NCBI GenBank assembly: GCA_039806955.1
Contig: JBDHQI010000003.1
Span: 62,001-126,000 of the forward strand
DNA: 64,000 nucleotides
Source of the DNA: JADLHS01 sp039806955
GTDB taxonomy: Bacteria > Verrucomicrobiota > Verrucomicrobiia > Limisphaerales > JADLHS01
Reading direction: 5' to 3'
Positions 1 to 7,635 of the stretch are shown in pieces (the stretch's first letter is position 1; the number at the start of each line of letters is the position of its first letter). Made by a program: the position numbers and the translations under genes. Under the pieces are notes generated by a model. It was not told the DNA's origin. It searched no databases and saw only the letters and a list, made by a program, of their open reading frames with translations.

Positions 1-9
1 ACGTTTCAT
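1..9 (-). CDS. Start of a gene running off the left edge
   Basis: On the minus strand the stop of the 112-residue membrane protein is followed at once by ATG AAA CGT, so a further gene of the same operon probably begins here and continues outside the window. Only three codons are visible (Met-Lys-Arg), so no product can be named. Confidence 0.35.
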
Positions 10-348
10 TCAGTTGCGGGGCGCTTGATACGGGTCAATGGACTGAACGTAGAGAGAGCGCATCTTGGATTCGGTTTGCGCGGTCTTGTCCTGCGCTTGC
101 AAGTAGCCCGCTCCCAAGCCGACGAACAGGAGCACGGCGACATACACGGTGGCAAATGCCGGACGCCGAAACACGGCCTCAATCCAGCGAACAGCCCCGG
201 CAAAGACGCTCTGCGGCTTGCTTGCTTCCGCCCGGTCAATGGCTTTCCAAACCCGCTCTTGAAAGCGTGGCGGCAATGATGATTGTGGCTTCCACTCGTG
301 GAGCAGTCCGCTCAACTGCCGGTCATTTTCGGGAATAGGTGTTTTCAT
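10..348 (-). CDS. Small single-pass membrane protein, anti-sigma-like organisation
   Basis: A 112-residue protein of unknown function. A charged cytoplasmic N-terminal half rich in Arg/Glu (residues 1-62) is followed by one transmembrane segment at about 64-84 and a short outer tail. This layout resembles the small proteins that follow ECF sigma factors elsewhere in this window (12842 and 15671), so a regulatory anti-sigma-like role is possible. That is inference from architecture only: no zinc-binding anti-sigma HxxxCxxC motif is present and no sigma gene lies directly upstream. The next gene on this strand starts directly after the stop, implying an operon that leaves the window. Confidence 0.6.
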   Translation of the reverse strand: MKTPIPENDRQLSGLLHEWKPQSSLPPRFQERVWKAIDRAEASKPQSVFAGAVRWIEAVFRRPAFATVYVAVLLFVGLGAGYLQAQDKTAQTESKMRSLYVQSIDPYQAPRN

Positions 349-355
349 AACGTGT

Positions 356-380
356 GGGCGGCGGATTCATTCCGCCGCCC
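356..380. repeat. Perfect 10-bp stem hairpin between two minus-strand genes
   Basis: Arms GGGCGGCGGA (356-365) and TCCGCCGCCC (371-380) are exact inverted complements around a 5-base loop. It lies in the short gap between the two minus-strand genes. No T-run follows on the minus strand, so it looks more like a processing or mRNA-stabilising hairpin than a terminator. Confidence 0.6.
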
Positions 381-413
381 GCTAAGTGTCGTTTGCGCGC
401 CCGACATTTCAAG

Positions 414-764
414 TTACTTCAGCGGCGCGATTTGAACTTCAGCCTTGCTGACGGCGTTGGCGCGGAGCGCGGCCTCGTAGCGCGAGTCTTTGGGCGACAT
501 CGTGGGGCGCGGCGCATGGGCCAGGTCAATACTCGGACCAGTGCTGGGCACAGAGCGGAAACTGCGGGCGAGTTCCCACGCTTTGGCGTTTCCTGCCGGG
601 CGGTCCAGCGCCAGATTCACGTCGCTGGTGGCGGCGGGGACTTTCTTGAGCGAATCGGCGAGGGCTTTGGCCTTCGGCGAATAGAGGGGTTCACCGGCAT
701 TGGCGTTGGCCGCGAGCGTGAACACACCGACAGCGGCAACTGCGAGGAGGATCATTTTTTTCAT
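414..764 (-). CDS. Small exported protein of unknown function
   Basis: About 116 residues from the chosen ATG at 764. An upstream in-frame start at 848 exists, but the 764 start places a clean signal peptide right at the N-terminus (MKK, hydrophobic AVAAVGVFTLA, cleavage after ANA). The mature part is short, Ala/Lys/Pro-rich, without cysteines or recognisable domain. It shares the minus strand with the 112-residue membrane protein 65 bases downstream and is probably co-transcribed with it. A small hairpin (GCGGC/GCCGC, 786-800) lies in its leader. Function unknown. Confidence 0.55.
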   Translation of the reverse strand: MKKMILLAVAAVGVFTLAANANAGEPLYSPKAKALADSLKKVPAATSDVNLALDRPAGNAKAWELARSFRSVPSTGPSIDLAHAPRPTMSPKDSRYEAALRANAVSKAEVQIAPLK

Positions 765-935
765 AGCTTTATCTTTCTTTTTGCTGCGGCGTTTTGCCGC
801 TGTTAATTCACATCCTTGAATACGCCGGGGGTCAAAGAATCCCTCCAAGATTCTTCAAAAGTGTGAACGCGAGGTAGATTTCTCAACGCAACCCGCAGAA
901 ATGCAGCCTAAAATGGAAGAAGACGACCCGAAGAC

Positions 936-1787
936 TTATCGCGCTTGGATGCGCTTTTCCAAGATTACGCGACCGGCCTTTGCATCAATGGTGACGGTGG
1001 AAAACCGGGAAAGCAGGCCGTTGCCGAGCAAACCAGCCTCGCCGGGAAAGATTGCCTTTTCGTGCAAGCCGGTTGGAACGTCGGAAAACTGATTTCCACC
1101 AATGCCGACAGATGTTTTGGTCTGAGGAATGGAAATCTCGGCCAAGCCGATGGCCATCTGGTGCGTGCATTGGTCGGGCACATCCGAAGTCACCCATTGC
1201 AGCGCGGTGGCGCAACCGGTGTCGAGCCGCACCCATTGGCGGTCGTGACCATTTACGCTGATCGGCACGCGCATCCCGCAGGAACGCAATTGGAGCGGCA
1301 AAGTTTCGCCGGATTGTCCGCCCTTCGGTGATTTCACCAACCGTATCTTCTTCGCGTCGAAATCAATTTGCACCACGCGCTCGCGAAAGAAATCCGCACC
1401 CACCAGTCCGTCCACGGGTCGCTCGCATGAACTGCTCAACTTTTCCAAATCAACCGCCAGATATTCGCTGGGCAACTTCGTGTCGCCGATTTTGGCGATC
1501 ATGTGTTGCTGCCAATAGCCGGTGAGCATCGTGTCCACGCCGCGAACCGTGACCTGTTGTCCCAGCTTCAATCCGATGCGTTTGGCCGTGTCGAGATTGA
1601 TGACGCTGACGCCCGCGCCGGTATCTACGAGAAAATTGAGCGGCTTCTCCGACTGCGGGATGACGACTTTGATCCAAAGCAATCCCTCGCGGTATTCAAA
1701 CGGAAACTCGGTGGGAGAAGTTGCCGCCACTTCGTCGCGAGCAAACGCGACTTGAACGGCTAAAATTGAGCACAACAACCAACGCAC
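936..1787 (-). CDS. Exported retropepsin-like aspartic protease (two-domain)
   Basis: 283 residues with a short N-terminal signal sequence (about 1-16). Two copies of the aspartic-protease signature are visible: FLVDTGAG with DTG at 55-57 and VRLDTGCA with DTG at 189-191. Each domain also has the hydrophobic-Gly motif (GLVGADFF near 127, LLGNGLL near the end) typical of the clan AA fold. Bacterial members with two DTG lobes in one chain are pepsin-like in domain count but retropepsin-like in sequence. It presumably acts outside the cytoplasm on peptides or peptidoglycan-linked proteins; the substrate is unknown. It is monocistronic as far as can be seen, with about 500 bases of noncoding DNA upstream. 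Confidence 0.75.
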   Translation of the reverse strand: MRWLLCSILAVQVAFARDEVAATSPTEFPFEYREGLLWIKVVIPQSEKPLNFLVDTGAGVSVINLDTAKRIGLKLGQQVTVRGVDTMLTGYWQQHMIAKIGDTKLPSEYLAVDLEKLSSSCERPVDGLVGADFFRERVVQIDFDAKKIRLVKSPKGGQSGETLPLQLRSCGMRVPISVNGHDRQWVRLDTGCATALQWVTSDVPDQCTHQMAIGLAEISIPQTKTSVGIGGNQFSDVPTGLHEKAIFPGEAGLLGNGLLSRFSTVTIDAKAGRVILEKRIQAR

Positions 1788-2309
1788 TCCCGACAGCTTG
1801 CAGGAACAATGCCGTCGAAATCAACGGCAACCGATGCCTCAAAACTAAGGGGTTTCGCAGACAGCTATGAAGCGCGCATGATTTTATGTGTCGCCTTTTG
1901 CTCATGCCGTCGAAGATTTGCCATCGTTTTGTGCGACCCGCTCCCGTTGGCCGAATCATGTTTTGCGAAAAAGCTTCGGTCGGGAGTTTGACGGCGTGAA
2001 GCGGAAGGCGAAGCGGACGGAACGAAATGAGTGAAGCCGCGCAGCCAGAGCGACGACGCCAAACTCCCGACGGAAGCGCCGGCGGATGCGTTGCGTGTGG
2101 AGAATTCCGCTCGTGACGAGCGCGCGGTTTGTGACGCGGAACGGGCGTCGTCGAGAGGGGGACAGGGACGACGGGTAGCCCGTGGAGAGGAGCAAGCCGC
2201 GCGTTGGTCACGGCGGCTTCCGTCTCCGTGTGAGACGATAATGCAGATTGTCGGCCTCCGCTCCATCAGATAGCCTTCGGAGAACGCAGCGCACGGAAAC
2301 CCTTGGCAC
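1788..2309. other. Noncoding spacer with an imperfect inverted repeat
   Basis: I see no convincing gene in these 520 bases. Open frames on the minus strand have Ser/Arg-rich, low-complexity translations. The main structure is an inverted repeat: left arm 1974-1997 (core GTCGGGAGTTT) and right arm 2055-2076 (core AAACTCCCGAC). It resembles a palindromic dispersed element, but other copies would have to be searched for. Confidence 0.5.
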
Positions 2310-5300
2310 ATGGACATCTTTGAAGTTCACCGTCGAATTATGGACGATTATGCGAGCTACATTCGCAGTTTCGTTTCCATTTCTGATGATGAGATGCGCA
2401 AGCGGGTCGAGCAGCATCTGAATGACGGGCATCTCTGGCCAGAGCCGCTGCTGACATTCAATCCGTCGTTCGCGAAGGTTGGACGGATTGAAGAACTCGT
2501 CGCGTCGAAGGTGTTGGCCGCGCCATTGGGGGATGCGTTTCGTGGCTACGAATTGTTCGAGCACCAGTTGCAGGCGATCCAGCTTGGCGCGGGCGGCAAC
2601 GATTTCGTTGTCACCTCCGGCACAGGTTCAGGGAAATCGCTCACTTACATCGCTGCGATTTTTGATCACTTGTTCAAGTCTGGCAATCCGATGCCGAACG
2701 GAGTGACGGCGGTAATCGTTTATCCGTTGAACGCGCTGGTGAATTCACAGGAGGAGGAGCTTCGCCGTTACGCTGAAAATTACAGCCTGGCACGCGGCGG
2801 CGAGAAATTTCCCATTCGCTTTGCGAAATTCACCGGCCAGGAGGACAAAACCCGCCGTGACGAATTGGAAGCTGAACCGCCGCACATTCTCCTCACGAAT
2901 TACATGATGCTGGAGTTGCTGCTGACCCGTGGGGGGCAACGAACCTTGCGAGAGGCAATTTACGATCAGGTTCGCTTTTTAGTTTTTGATGAGCTGCACA
3001 CCTATCGCGGTCGGCAAGGCGCGGACGTTGGCCTGCTCATTCGCCGGATTCGGGCGCGGGCAAAACACCCGGTCGTCTGCATCGGCACTTCTGCGACGAT
3101 GATTTCGGTCGGCACGATTGCGGAACAAAAGCAACAGGTGGCGAAAGTCGCCGAACAACTTTTCGGAAAGTCCTTCAATCCCGAAGCCGTCGTTCGTGAA
3201 ACGCTGGTGGCAAAATTTCCCGGCGCTCCCAAATCGGACGCTTTGAAATCGGCTGTTGCCACGCCGGTGAACATAAACGCGCCGGAAGCGGCGCTGTTGG
3301 CGCACCCGACAGCCGCATGGCTCGAAGCTCTCATCGCCTTGGCCGAGCGCGAAGGGCAACTGGTTCGCAACAAGCCGTTGCGCTTTTCCGATGTCGTCGC
3401 TTTGCTGGCGGATGCAACGGGCCTTTCGCAACCGCAGTGCGATGCTCATCTGCGCGAAGTTTTGCTTTGGATTGGCGGAACGAACAAGCGCCTGCTCGAT
3501 TCGGGCAAGCGATACACGCACCTGCCGTTCAAGCTTCATCAGTTTTTTTCTCAAACGGGCGCGATCTACGTCACCCTCGACCGGGGAGCGGAACGTCACA
3601 TTACGTTGCAGGCTGGGTATCATGTCGTCGGCGAACCAGACAGGCCGCTGTTCGCCGCCGTCTTCAGTCGCTACTCCGGCGAGACGCTCCTTTGCGTCTC
3701 GAAAGACCCGGCGGGCCGCAAACTGATGCCGCGTGCATTTTATCCGTCCCAAGACGAGGAAGACGACATCACACGAGGCTATCTCATCCCGAACGCCGAC
3801 TTGTGGAATCCCGAAACTGATTTGGAACTGCTGCCCGATTCCTGGCTGGACATAAACTCCTCCGGGCAAATCCGCGTGCAAAAGAAATACAAAGCGCGGA
3901 TACCGCAACGCATCTATTACGACACCCACGGCAATTGCTCGGATGAACCGCGTGAGGGCTGGATGCAGGGATGGTTCATGACAGCGCCGTTGCTGTTCGA
4001 TCCGACTTCGGGACTGATGCCCGACCGTCAGACGAAGGATTCCACCAAGCTCAGTCAGCTTGGCACTGAAGGTCGCAGCACGGCGACTAGCATTTCTGCT
4101 TTCGCGATTCTCACACGAATGGCGGAACATGGCTATCGGCTGCGTGACCAAAAACTTCTCAGCTTCACAGACAATCGGCAGGACGCCGCGCTTCAAGCCG
4201 GGCACTTCAACGACTTCATGGATGTCGTCCGGCTGCGCTCGGCGATTCGCAAGGCCGTCGAGATGGCGGAAGGAAAGGAACTCCGCCTCACTACGCTGGG
4301 TCGGGCGGTGCGCGTTGCCAGCGGCCTTCGATTTGATGATTACGCGACGGGCGGTTCGGACCTCCCGGAATTTCGCAAACGCATTTACGAAGAAACACTG
4401 GAAAGCTACTTTGCGTTTCGCTCAATCCACGACCTGCGCCGTGGCTGGCGCGTGGTGCTGCCCAATCTCGAACAATGTGCGCTACTAGAAATTGACTACG
4501 ACCATCTCGACGAGATTGCCGCGATGGACAAACTCTGGGCGGATGTTCCGGTGTTCAACCAAATCAGCGCAGGCGACCGCCGTGAGTTGATTCGTGCGAC
4601 GCTTGATTTCTTCCGGCACGAATTCGCGCTTCATAGCGAATCGTATCTGACGGAAGCGAAAATCAAGGAACACGCGACGGCCTTCCGCGAACGGCTTCGC
4701 GCGCCGTGGCGGTATGAGGATGAAGACGATATTCCGTCGCCCGCTTCGATTCGCACCGAATCGCTCGCGCGTTACAGTCGCCGCGAGACGAGGAGCATCG
4801 GGCCGCAAAGCGGATACGGAAGGTTTGTGCGTCGTTTCGCGCAAGACAAACTGAACCACACATTGAAGGCTGCGGACTACCAGGACTTCATCGAGAAGTT
4901 GTTGGCCGCGCTGGAAAACAAAGCCGGTTACTTGACCAGCACGGAAGCTAAAAATCGCGAGGGCAAACCAACTCGTCTCTACCAACTGAAACTCACGGAA
5001 GTCATTTGGAAGCCCGGCGACGGTCAGACCGTGCGTGCGGACGCAGTGAAGTCGCGCGCTTACAAAAAGCTCGAACTTCGTCCGAATTCATTTTTTCAGG
5101 GCGTTTATCGCCGCGATTACGGCGTCGGAAAGCTGCTGCTCGCCGCCGACCATACCGGGCAACTCAACTACAAAGACAAGCAGGATCGCGAGGATCGCTT
5201 TCGCGCGGAGTGGAAGACGAAAGATGGTCGCGACGACGAAAGCGAAATCCGTCGCCGCTCCATCAGTTCGCTGTTCTGTTCGCCAACAATGGAATTGGGG

Positions 5301-5903
5301 ATAGACATCGGCGGCTTGAGTGTCGTCCACATGCGGAACGCGCCGCCGAATCCGGCGAACTACGCGCAGCGCAGCGGTCGCGCGGGTCGCAGCGGACAGC
5401 CACCGGAATACATCCACACGCTGCTGAATCCGCTGCCAGTTTATGGATTAAGCATGGGTGTGCTGGCTTTGATGGCAGCCTTGTTCACGCGAAGTCGTGC
5501 AGCGAAGGGCGTCGCGCTGGGAATCATCATTCTTACATCGGCGGCGGCGTGGCCAGTTCTGCATTACGGGCAGAATGGTTATCAAAACGTCAGCAACACC
5601 AGCGATGAAGAAGGGAGACGCTGGCTGGCGGAACACATGGCGCGCGCGGCAAAGTTTATCTGGGGATTTTACGCGACCGCGTTGCTCGGTGTTGCCGCGC
5701 TGGTCAGTTTGAGAAAATTCCCGAAGGCAGCGAATCCACTGACGGTGACGACGCTGATTGTGGCCGTGATTTCGCTGGGCGTCGGCGCGTGGGTCAGCCG
5801 CGCGGGCGGACAAATTCACCATCCGGAATTTCGCCACGAACCCGCGCCGTTGGATTCTTCCTCAGCCAGTGAAGATCATCATTCATCAGAAGCAAACCAA
5901 TAG
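2310..5903 (+). CDS. Truncated DEAD/DEAH helicase fused in frame to a 4-TM membrane protein
   Basis: A 1197-residue chimera. Residues 1 to about 1030 are a large SF2 helicase: Walker A SGTGSGKS at 103-110, DELH box at 227-230, SAT motif at 261-263, a SPTMELGIDIGG segment (motif V) near 990 and QRSGRAGR (motif VI) at 1020-1027. Relatives of this N-terminus (WPEPLL, NPSF) are usually much longer and carry a C-terminal DUF1998 region, as in helicases of Druantia- and DISARM-type defence loci. Here the chain switches at about base 5402 to PEYIHTLLNPLPVYG, which begins a complete-looking membrane protein of about 166 residues with four hydrophobic segments. The join is at that protein's expected start codon. 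The helicase is probably non-functional, while the membrane half may be expressed as an appendage. A deletion scar or an assembly chimera could explain it. Confidence 0.8.
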   Translation: MDIFEVHRRIMDDYASYIRSFVSISDDEMRKRVEQHLNDGHLWPEPLLTFNPSFAKVGRIEELVASKVLAAPLGDAFRGYELFEHQLQAIQLGAGGNDFVVTSGTGSGKSLTYIAAIFDHLFKSGNPMPNGVTAVIVYPLNALVNSQEEELRRYAENYSLARGGEKFPIRFAKFTGQEDKTRRDELEAEPPHILLTNYMMLELLLTRGGQRTLREAIYDQVRFLVFDELHTYRGRQGADVGLLIRRIRARAKHPVVCIGTSATMISVGTIAEQKQQVAKVAEQLFGKSFNPEAVVRETLVAKFPGAPKSDALKSAVATPVNINAPEAALLAHPTAAWLEALIALAEREGQLVRNKPLRFSDVVALLADATGLSQPQCDAHLREVLLWIGGTNKRLLDSGKRYTHLPFKLHQFFSQTGAIYVTLDRGAERHITLQAGYHVVGEPDRPLFAAVFSRYSGETLLCVSKDPAGRKLMPRAFYPSQDEEDDITRGYLIPNADLWNPETDLELLPDSWLDINSSGQIRVQKKYKARIPQRIYYDTHGNCSDEPREGWMQGWFMTAPLLFDPTSGLMPDRQTKDSTKLSQLGTEGRSTATSISAFAILTRMAEHGYRLRDQKLLSFTDNRQDAALQAGHFNDFMDVVRLRSAIRKAVEMAEGKELRLTTLGRAVRVASGLRFDDYATGGSDLPEFRKRIYEETLESYFAFRSIHDLRRGWRVVLPNLEQCALLEIDYDHLDEIAAMDKLWADVPVFNQISAGDRRELIRATLDFFRHEFALHSESYLTEAKIKEHATAFRERLRAPWRYEDEDDIPSPASIRTESLARYSRRETRSIGPQSGYGRFVRRFAQDKLNHTLKAADYQDFIEKLLAALENKAGYLTSTEAKNREGKPTRLYQLKLTEVIWKPGDGQTVRADAVKSRAYKKLELRPNSFFQGVYRRDYGVGKLLLAADHTGQLNYKDKQDREDRFRAEWKTKDGRDDESEIRRRSISSLFCSPTMELGIDIGGLSVVHMRNAPPNPANYAQRSGRAGRSGQPPEYIHTLLNPLPVYGLSMGVLALMAALFTRSRAAKGVALGIIILTSAAAWPVLHYGQNGYQNVSNTSDEEGRRWLAEHMARAAKFIWGFYATALLGVAALVSLRKFPKAANPLTVTTLIVAVISLGVGAWVSRAGGQIHHPEFRHEPAPLDSSSASEDHHSSEANQ

Positions 5904-5910
5904 AATTACC

Positions 5911-6074
5911 ATGAAATCAAAACCGTCGAACCGCCGCCCTTTTCAACTGCTCGCCGCCACAATCCTTGCGCTCTGCGCCCTGCCTGTCGCCGCTGCGACT
6001 GTGGAATATCATCTCACCATTGCGGAGAAGGCCGTGAACTTCACGGGCAAGCCGCGCACCGCCATCGCGGTCAC
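5911..6074 (+). pseudogene. N-terminal stub of a multicopper oxidase
   Basis: From ATG 5911, seven bases after the preceding stop, 54 codons encode a signal peptide (LLAATILALCALPVAAA) and the start of a mature domain reading TVEYHLTIAEKAVNFTGKP. This matches the beginning of CopA-type multicopper oxidases, which then normally continue with a VNGQIPGPTLR-like strand. Here similarity ends abruptly after AIAV at about 6073 and the frame runs into reversed integrase sequence before stopping at 6318. No copper ligands survive. The membrane protein in front may once have been its operon partner. Family assignment rests on remembered sequence pattern, so moderately sure. Confidence 0.6.
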
Positions 6075-6075
6075 C

Positions 6076-6297
6076 CCACGTGCGGGTTGCGGCTTTGGGG
6101 TCGCTTACGGAAAGGTAAGCCCTGGCAATCTGCAAATTGATAATCGGCTGGCGGTGCGCCTCGTTCCTGGCCTGAAGAAGTTGCTCCGCTTCATCCCGGT
6201 CCTTTACGCCAAGCGATTCCTGTTTCCTCGTGAAGTTGTCCTGAACCCAATAAACAGAACCACGGAGGAACATCCGAAACTTTTTCTTTACGCTCAT
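6076..6297 (-). pseudogene. N-terminal stub of a tyrosine integrase
   Basis: From ATG 6297 the minus strand encodes about 74 residues beginning MSVKKKFRMFLRGSVYW. They contain the KQESLGVKDRDEAEQLL and NLQIARAYL pattern of N-terminal arm/SAM-like DNA-binding domains of Verrucomicrobia integrases. Homology stops at TRTW (base 6076), where reversed multicopper-oxidase sequence begins, so the catalytic domain (RHRY residues) is missing. It lies beside a 3' tRNA fragment at 6470, the classical arrangement for an integrase next to its attachment site. Inactive as it stands. Confidence 0.6.
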
Positions 6298-6386
6298 AAT
6301 TTTTCATTACGAGCTTAGAGCGGTTTCCTCTCGACCAGTCAGAACTGTCTGAGCCCCTTTTGCCGGTATGGTGCCGGTGTAGTGGC

Positions 6387-6434
6387 ATCGTCAGTTTGTT
6401 TGCTGACGATTTTGCTGACAGTTCGCTCGTCAGT
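6387..6434. repeat. Cluster of short inverted repeats near the attachment site
   Basis: ATCGTCAG (6387-6394) pairs with CTGACGAT (6403-6410), and CTGAC (6415-6419) pairs with GTCAG (6430-6434). The GCTGAC/CGTCAG word therefore recurs four times within 50 bases, between the integrase start and the tRNA fragment. Such clusters are typical places for integrase or excisionase binding; that role is inferred. Confidence 0.4.
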
Positions 6435-6469
6435 CCTCCAAAAACCACTGAAACACGCGGGTTTCAGAT

Positions 6470-6493
6470 TGGAGGCGAGGGTCGGAATCGAAC
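6470..6493 (-). other. 3' tRNA fragment (tRNA-Cys-like), probable att site
   Basis: Read on the minus strand this gives GTTCGATTCCGAC, then CCTCGCC, a T discriminator and CCA. That is a T-loop, a 3' acceptor strand and an encoded CCA end. U73 with acceptor ...CGCC fits tRNA-Cys best. The 5' part of the T-stem does not pair and no D- or anticodon arm precedes it, so it is only a tRNA tail, as left by site-specific integration. The neighbouring truncated integrase supports an attL/attR remnant. Confidence 0.55.
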
Positions 6494-6673
6494 AGATGCA
6501 GGGAGTTTTTTCAAAATCCACTACTCCGTTACTACCACCCCGCCACCAGAGGCGAACAGCCTCATAACTAACGAACGCCAATAGAATCAGGCGTTTTCGC
6601 GTTTGTGTCAAGCACTCGACATCACGCACCAGATACCAAGCAGCTACTCCCCAATTACTCATTTATCACCCGT

Positions 6674-6697
6674 TCACTGGCACTTTCACTGGCACTT
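6674..6697. repeat. 12-bp perfect tandem direct repeat
   Basis: TCACTGGCACTT occurs twice without gap (6674-6685 and 6686-6697) in otherwise noncoding DNA downstream of the tRNA fragment. It could be an iterated binding site for an element protein. No gene is visible between 6500 and 7005. Confidence 0.5.
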
Positions 6698-6849
6698 CCT
6701 TATGCAAAAATGCCCTGTTAATCAGGGCTAAATGGCATTCGCCATCGGTGTGTGTTTGCTGACGCGACAGGGCATCTGCCGATGAGTTTATCCGCCGTGT
6801 TCATCCCGTCTGCACCCGCGCCTCTGGTTGCTCCGCGCAACCTCGCGCC

Positions 6850-6876
6850 AGCGGTCGAAACATCTTTTCGACCGCT
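6850..6876. repeat. 11-bp stem hairpin upstream of radC-like gene
   Basis: AGCGGTCGAAA (6850-6860) and TTTCGACCGCT (6866-6876) are exact inverted complements with a 5-base loop. It precedes a second, longer hairpin at 6928-7000, so the leader of the following gene is strongly structured. Confidence 0.5.
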
Positions 6877-6927
6877 GTCACTTTGTTGCTGATGCTCCGC
6901 TGCCCGGCGGCGCGGGCGCAGACGGGT

Positions 6928-7000
6928 GCGTTTCGTCAGGAGCGGGGCTGCTCTCTCCGTGCGGTGAAGAGAGCAGTCCCGCTCCTTCGGAACGAAACGC
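6928..7000. promoter_or_regulatory. Long hairpin ending just before the radC-like start codon
   Basis: Left arm 6928-6956 (GCGTTTCGTCAGGAGCGGGG... ending CTGCTCTCT) and right arm 6968-7000 (AGAGAGCAG... ending GAACGAAACGC) pair over about 28 positions with a single mismatch region and a small bulge. The ATG of the JAB protein follows at 7006. In the transcript this would bury the region expected to bind the ribosome, so it may be a translational control element or a palindromic repeat insertion. Confidence 0.5.
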
Positions 7001-7005
7001 AAAAC

Positions 7006-7551
7006 ATGAACACAACGGAAAACCTCATCTCCACTGGATGCCCCGCAACCACTCCGCAGCCCATCAATCAAATCATCAAGCCGGTAAAATTCCCGGCTCA
7101 ACCGCAGGAATGGAAAATCGTATCACTTCGGGAATGTCCCACACCTGACACAATGCAACAGTGCGAAACACCGGATCAGGCAGCCGCCTATTGGAAAACG
7201 CACATCGCGACACATCCTTACTTCAATTCTGAATGTGAATGTCTGGTGGTGTTCATCCTCAACACACGTCGGCGCATCAAGGGTCACTATCTGGTGTCCA
7301 TTGGAACGATGGATACAATTCTCTGTCATCCCAGGGAAGTATTCCGTTTAGCAATCATGGCGAGTGCCGCTGCAATCATCATCGCGCACAATCATCCGAG
7401 CGGTGAACCAACTCCGTCCGAAGCGGACATCAAAATCACCCGCGACCTCATCCGAGCCGGTCAACTTCTTAAAATCGAAGTTCTCGACCACATTGTAATT
7501 GGAAATCCCAACCATTCATCGCTCCGCTCCTTGGGTTATTTTTACTCCTAG
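7006..7551 (+). CDS. RadC-like JAB-domain protein of a mobile element
   Basis: 181 residues from ATG 7006; a frame-open extension to 6883 exists but lies in hairpin sequence and translates poorly. The C-terminal half carries the JAMM metalloprotease-like signature HNHPSGEPTPSEAD at 128-141 (H128, H130, D141) preceded by Glu111. This is the RadC/JAB fold, but the N-terminal helix-hairpin-helix of chromosomal RadC is replaced by about 60 unrelated residues. Stand-alone JAB proteins of this kind are common cargo of integrative elements and restriction islands. It sits between an integrase stub and a relaxase remnant, consistent with an integrative conjugative element. The biochemical function of the family is unproven. 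Confidence 0.75.
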   Translation: MNTTENLISTGCPATTPQPINQIIKPVKFPAQPQEWKIVSLRECPTPDTMQQCETPDQAAAYWKTHIATHPYFNSECECLVVFILNTRRRIKGHYLVSIGTMDTILCHPREVFRLAIMASAAAIIIAHNHPSGEPTPSEADIKITRDLIRAGQLLKIEVLDHIVIGNPNHSSLRSLGYFYS

Positions 7552-7635
7552 CCGATCACGGCTTTCCCAAAAAAGGGGAGACCGCTGCTTGATCGAGCAG
7601 GTTGGACGACCTTCATTCCGTCCCCGACAGATTTC

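Noticed and set aside
2979..4205. Long open frame antisense to the helicase gene
   Set aside because: It lies wholly opposite conserved helicase motifs and its translation is Arg/Gln-rich without any motif; a by-product of GC-rich codon usage.
6501..6535. Complete tRNA preceding the 3' tail at 6470
   Set aside because: The minus-strand sequence upstream forms a GGAGT/ACTCC hairpin but no D-arm, anticodon arm or paired acceptor, so only the tail is tRNA-like.
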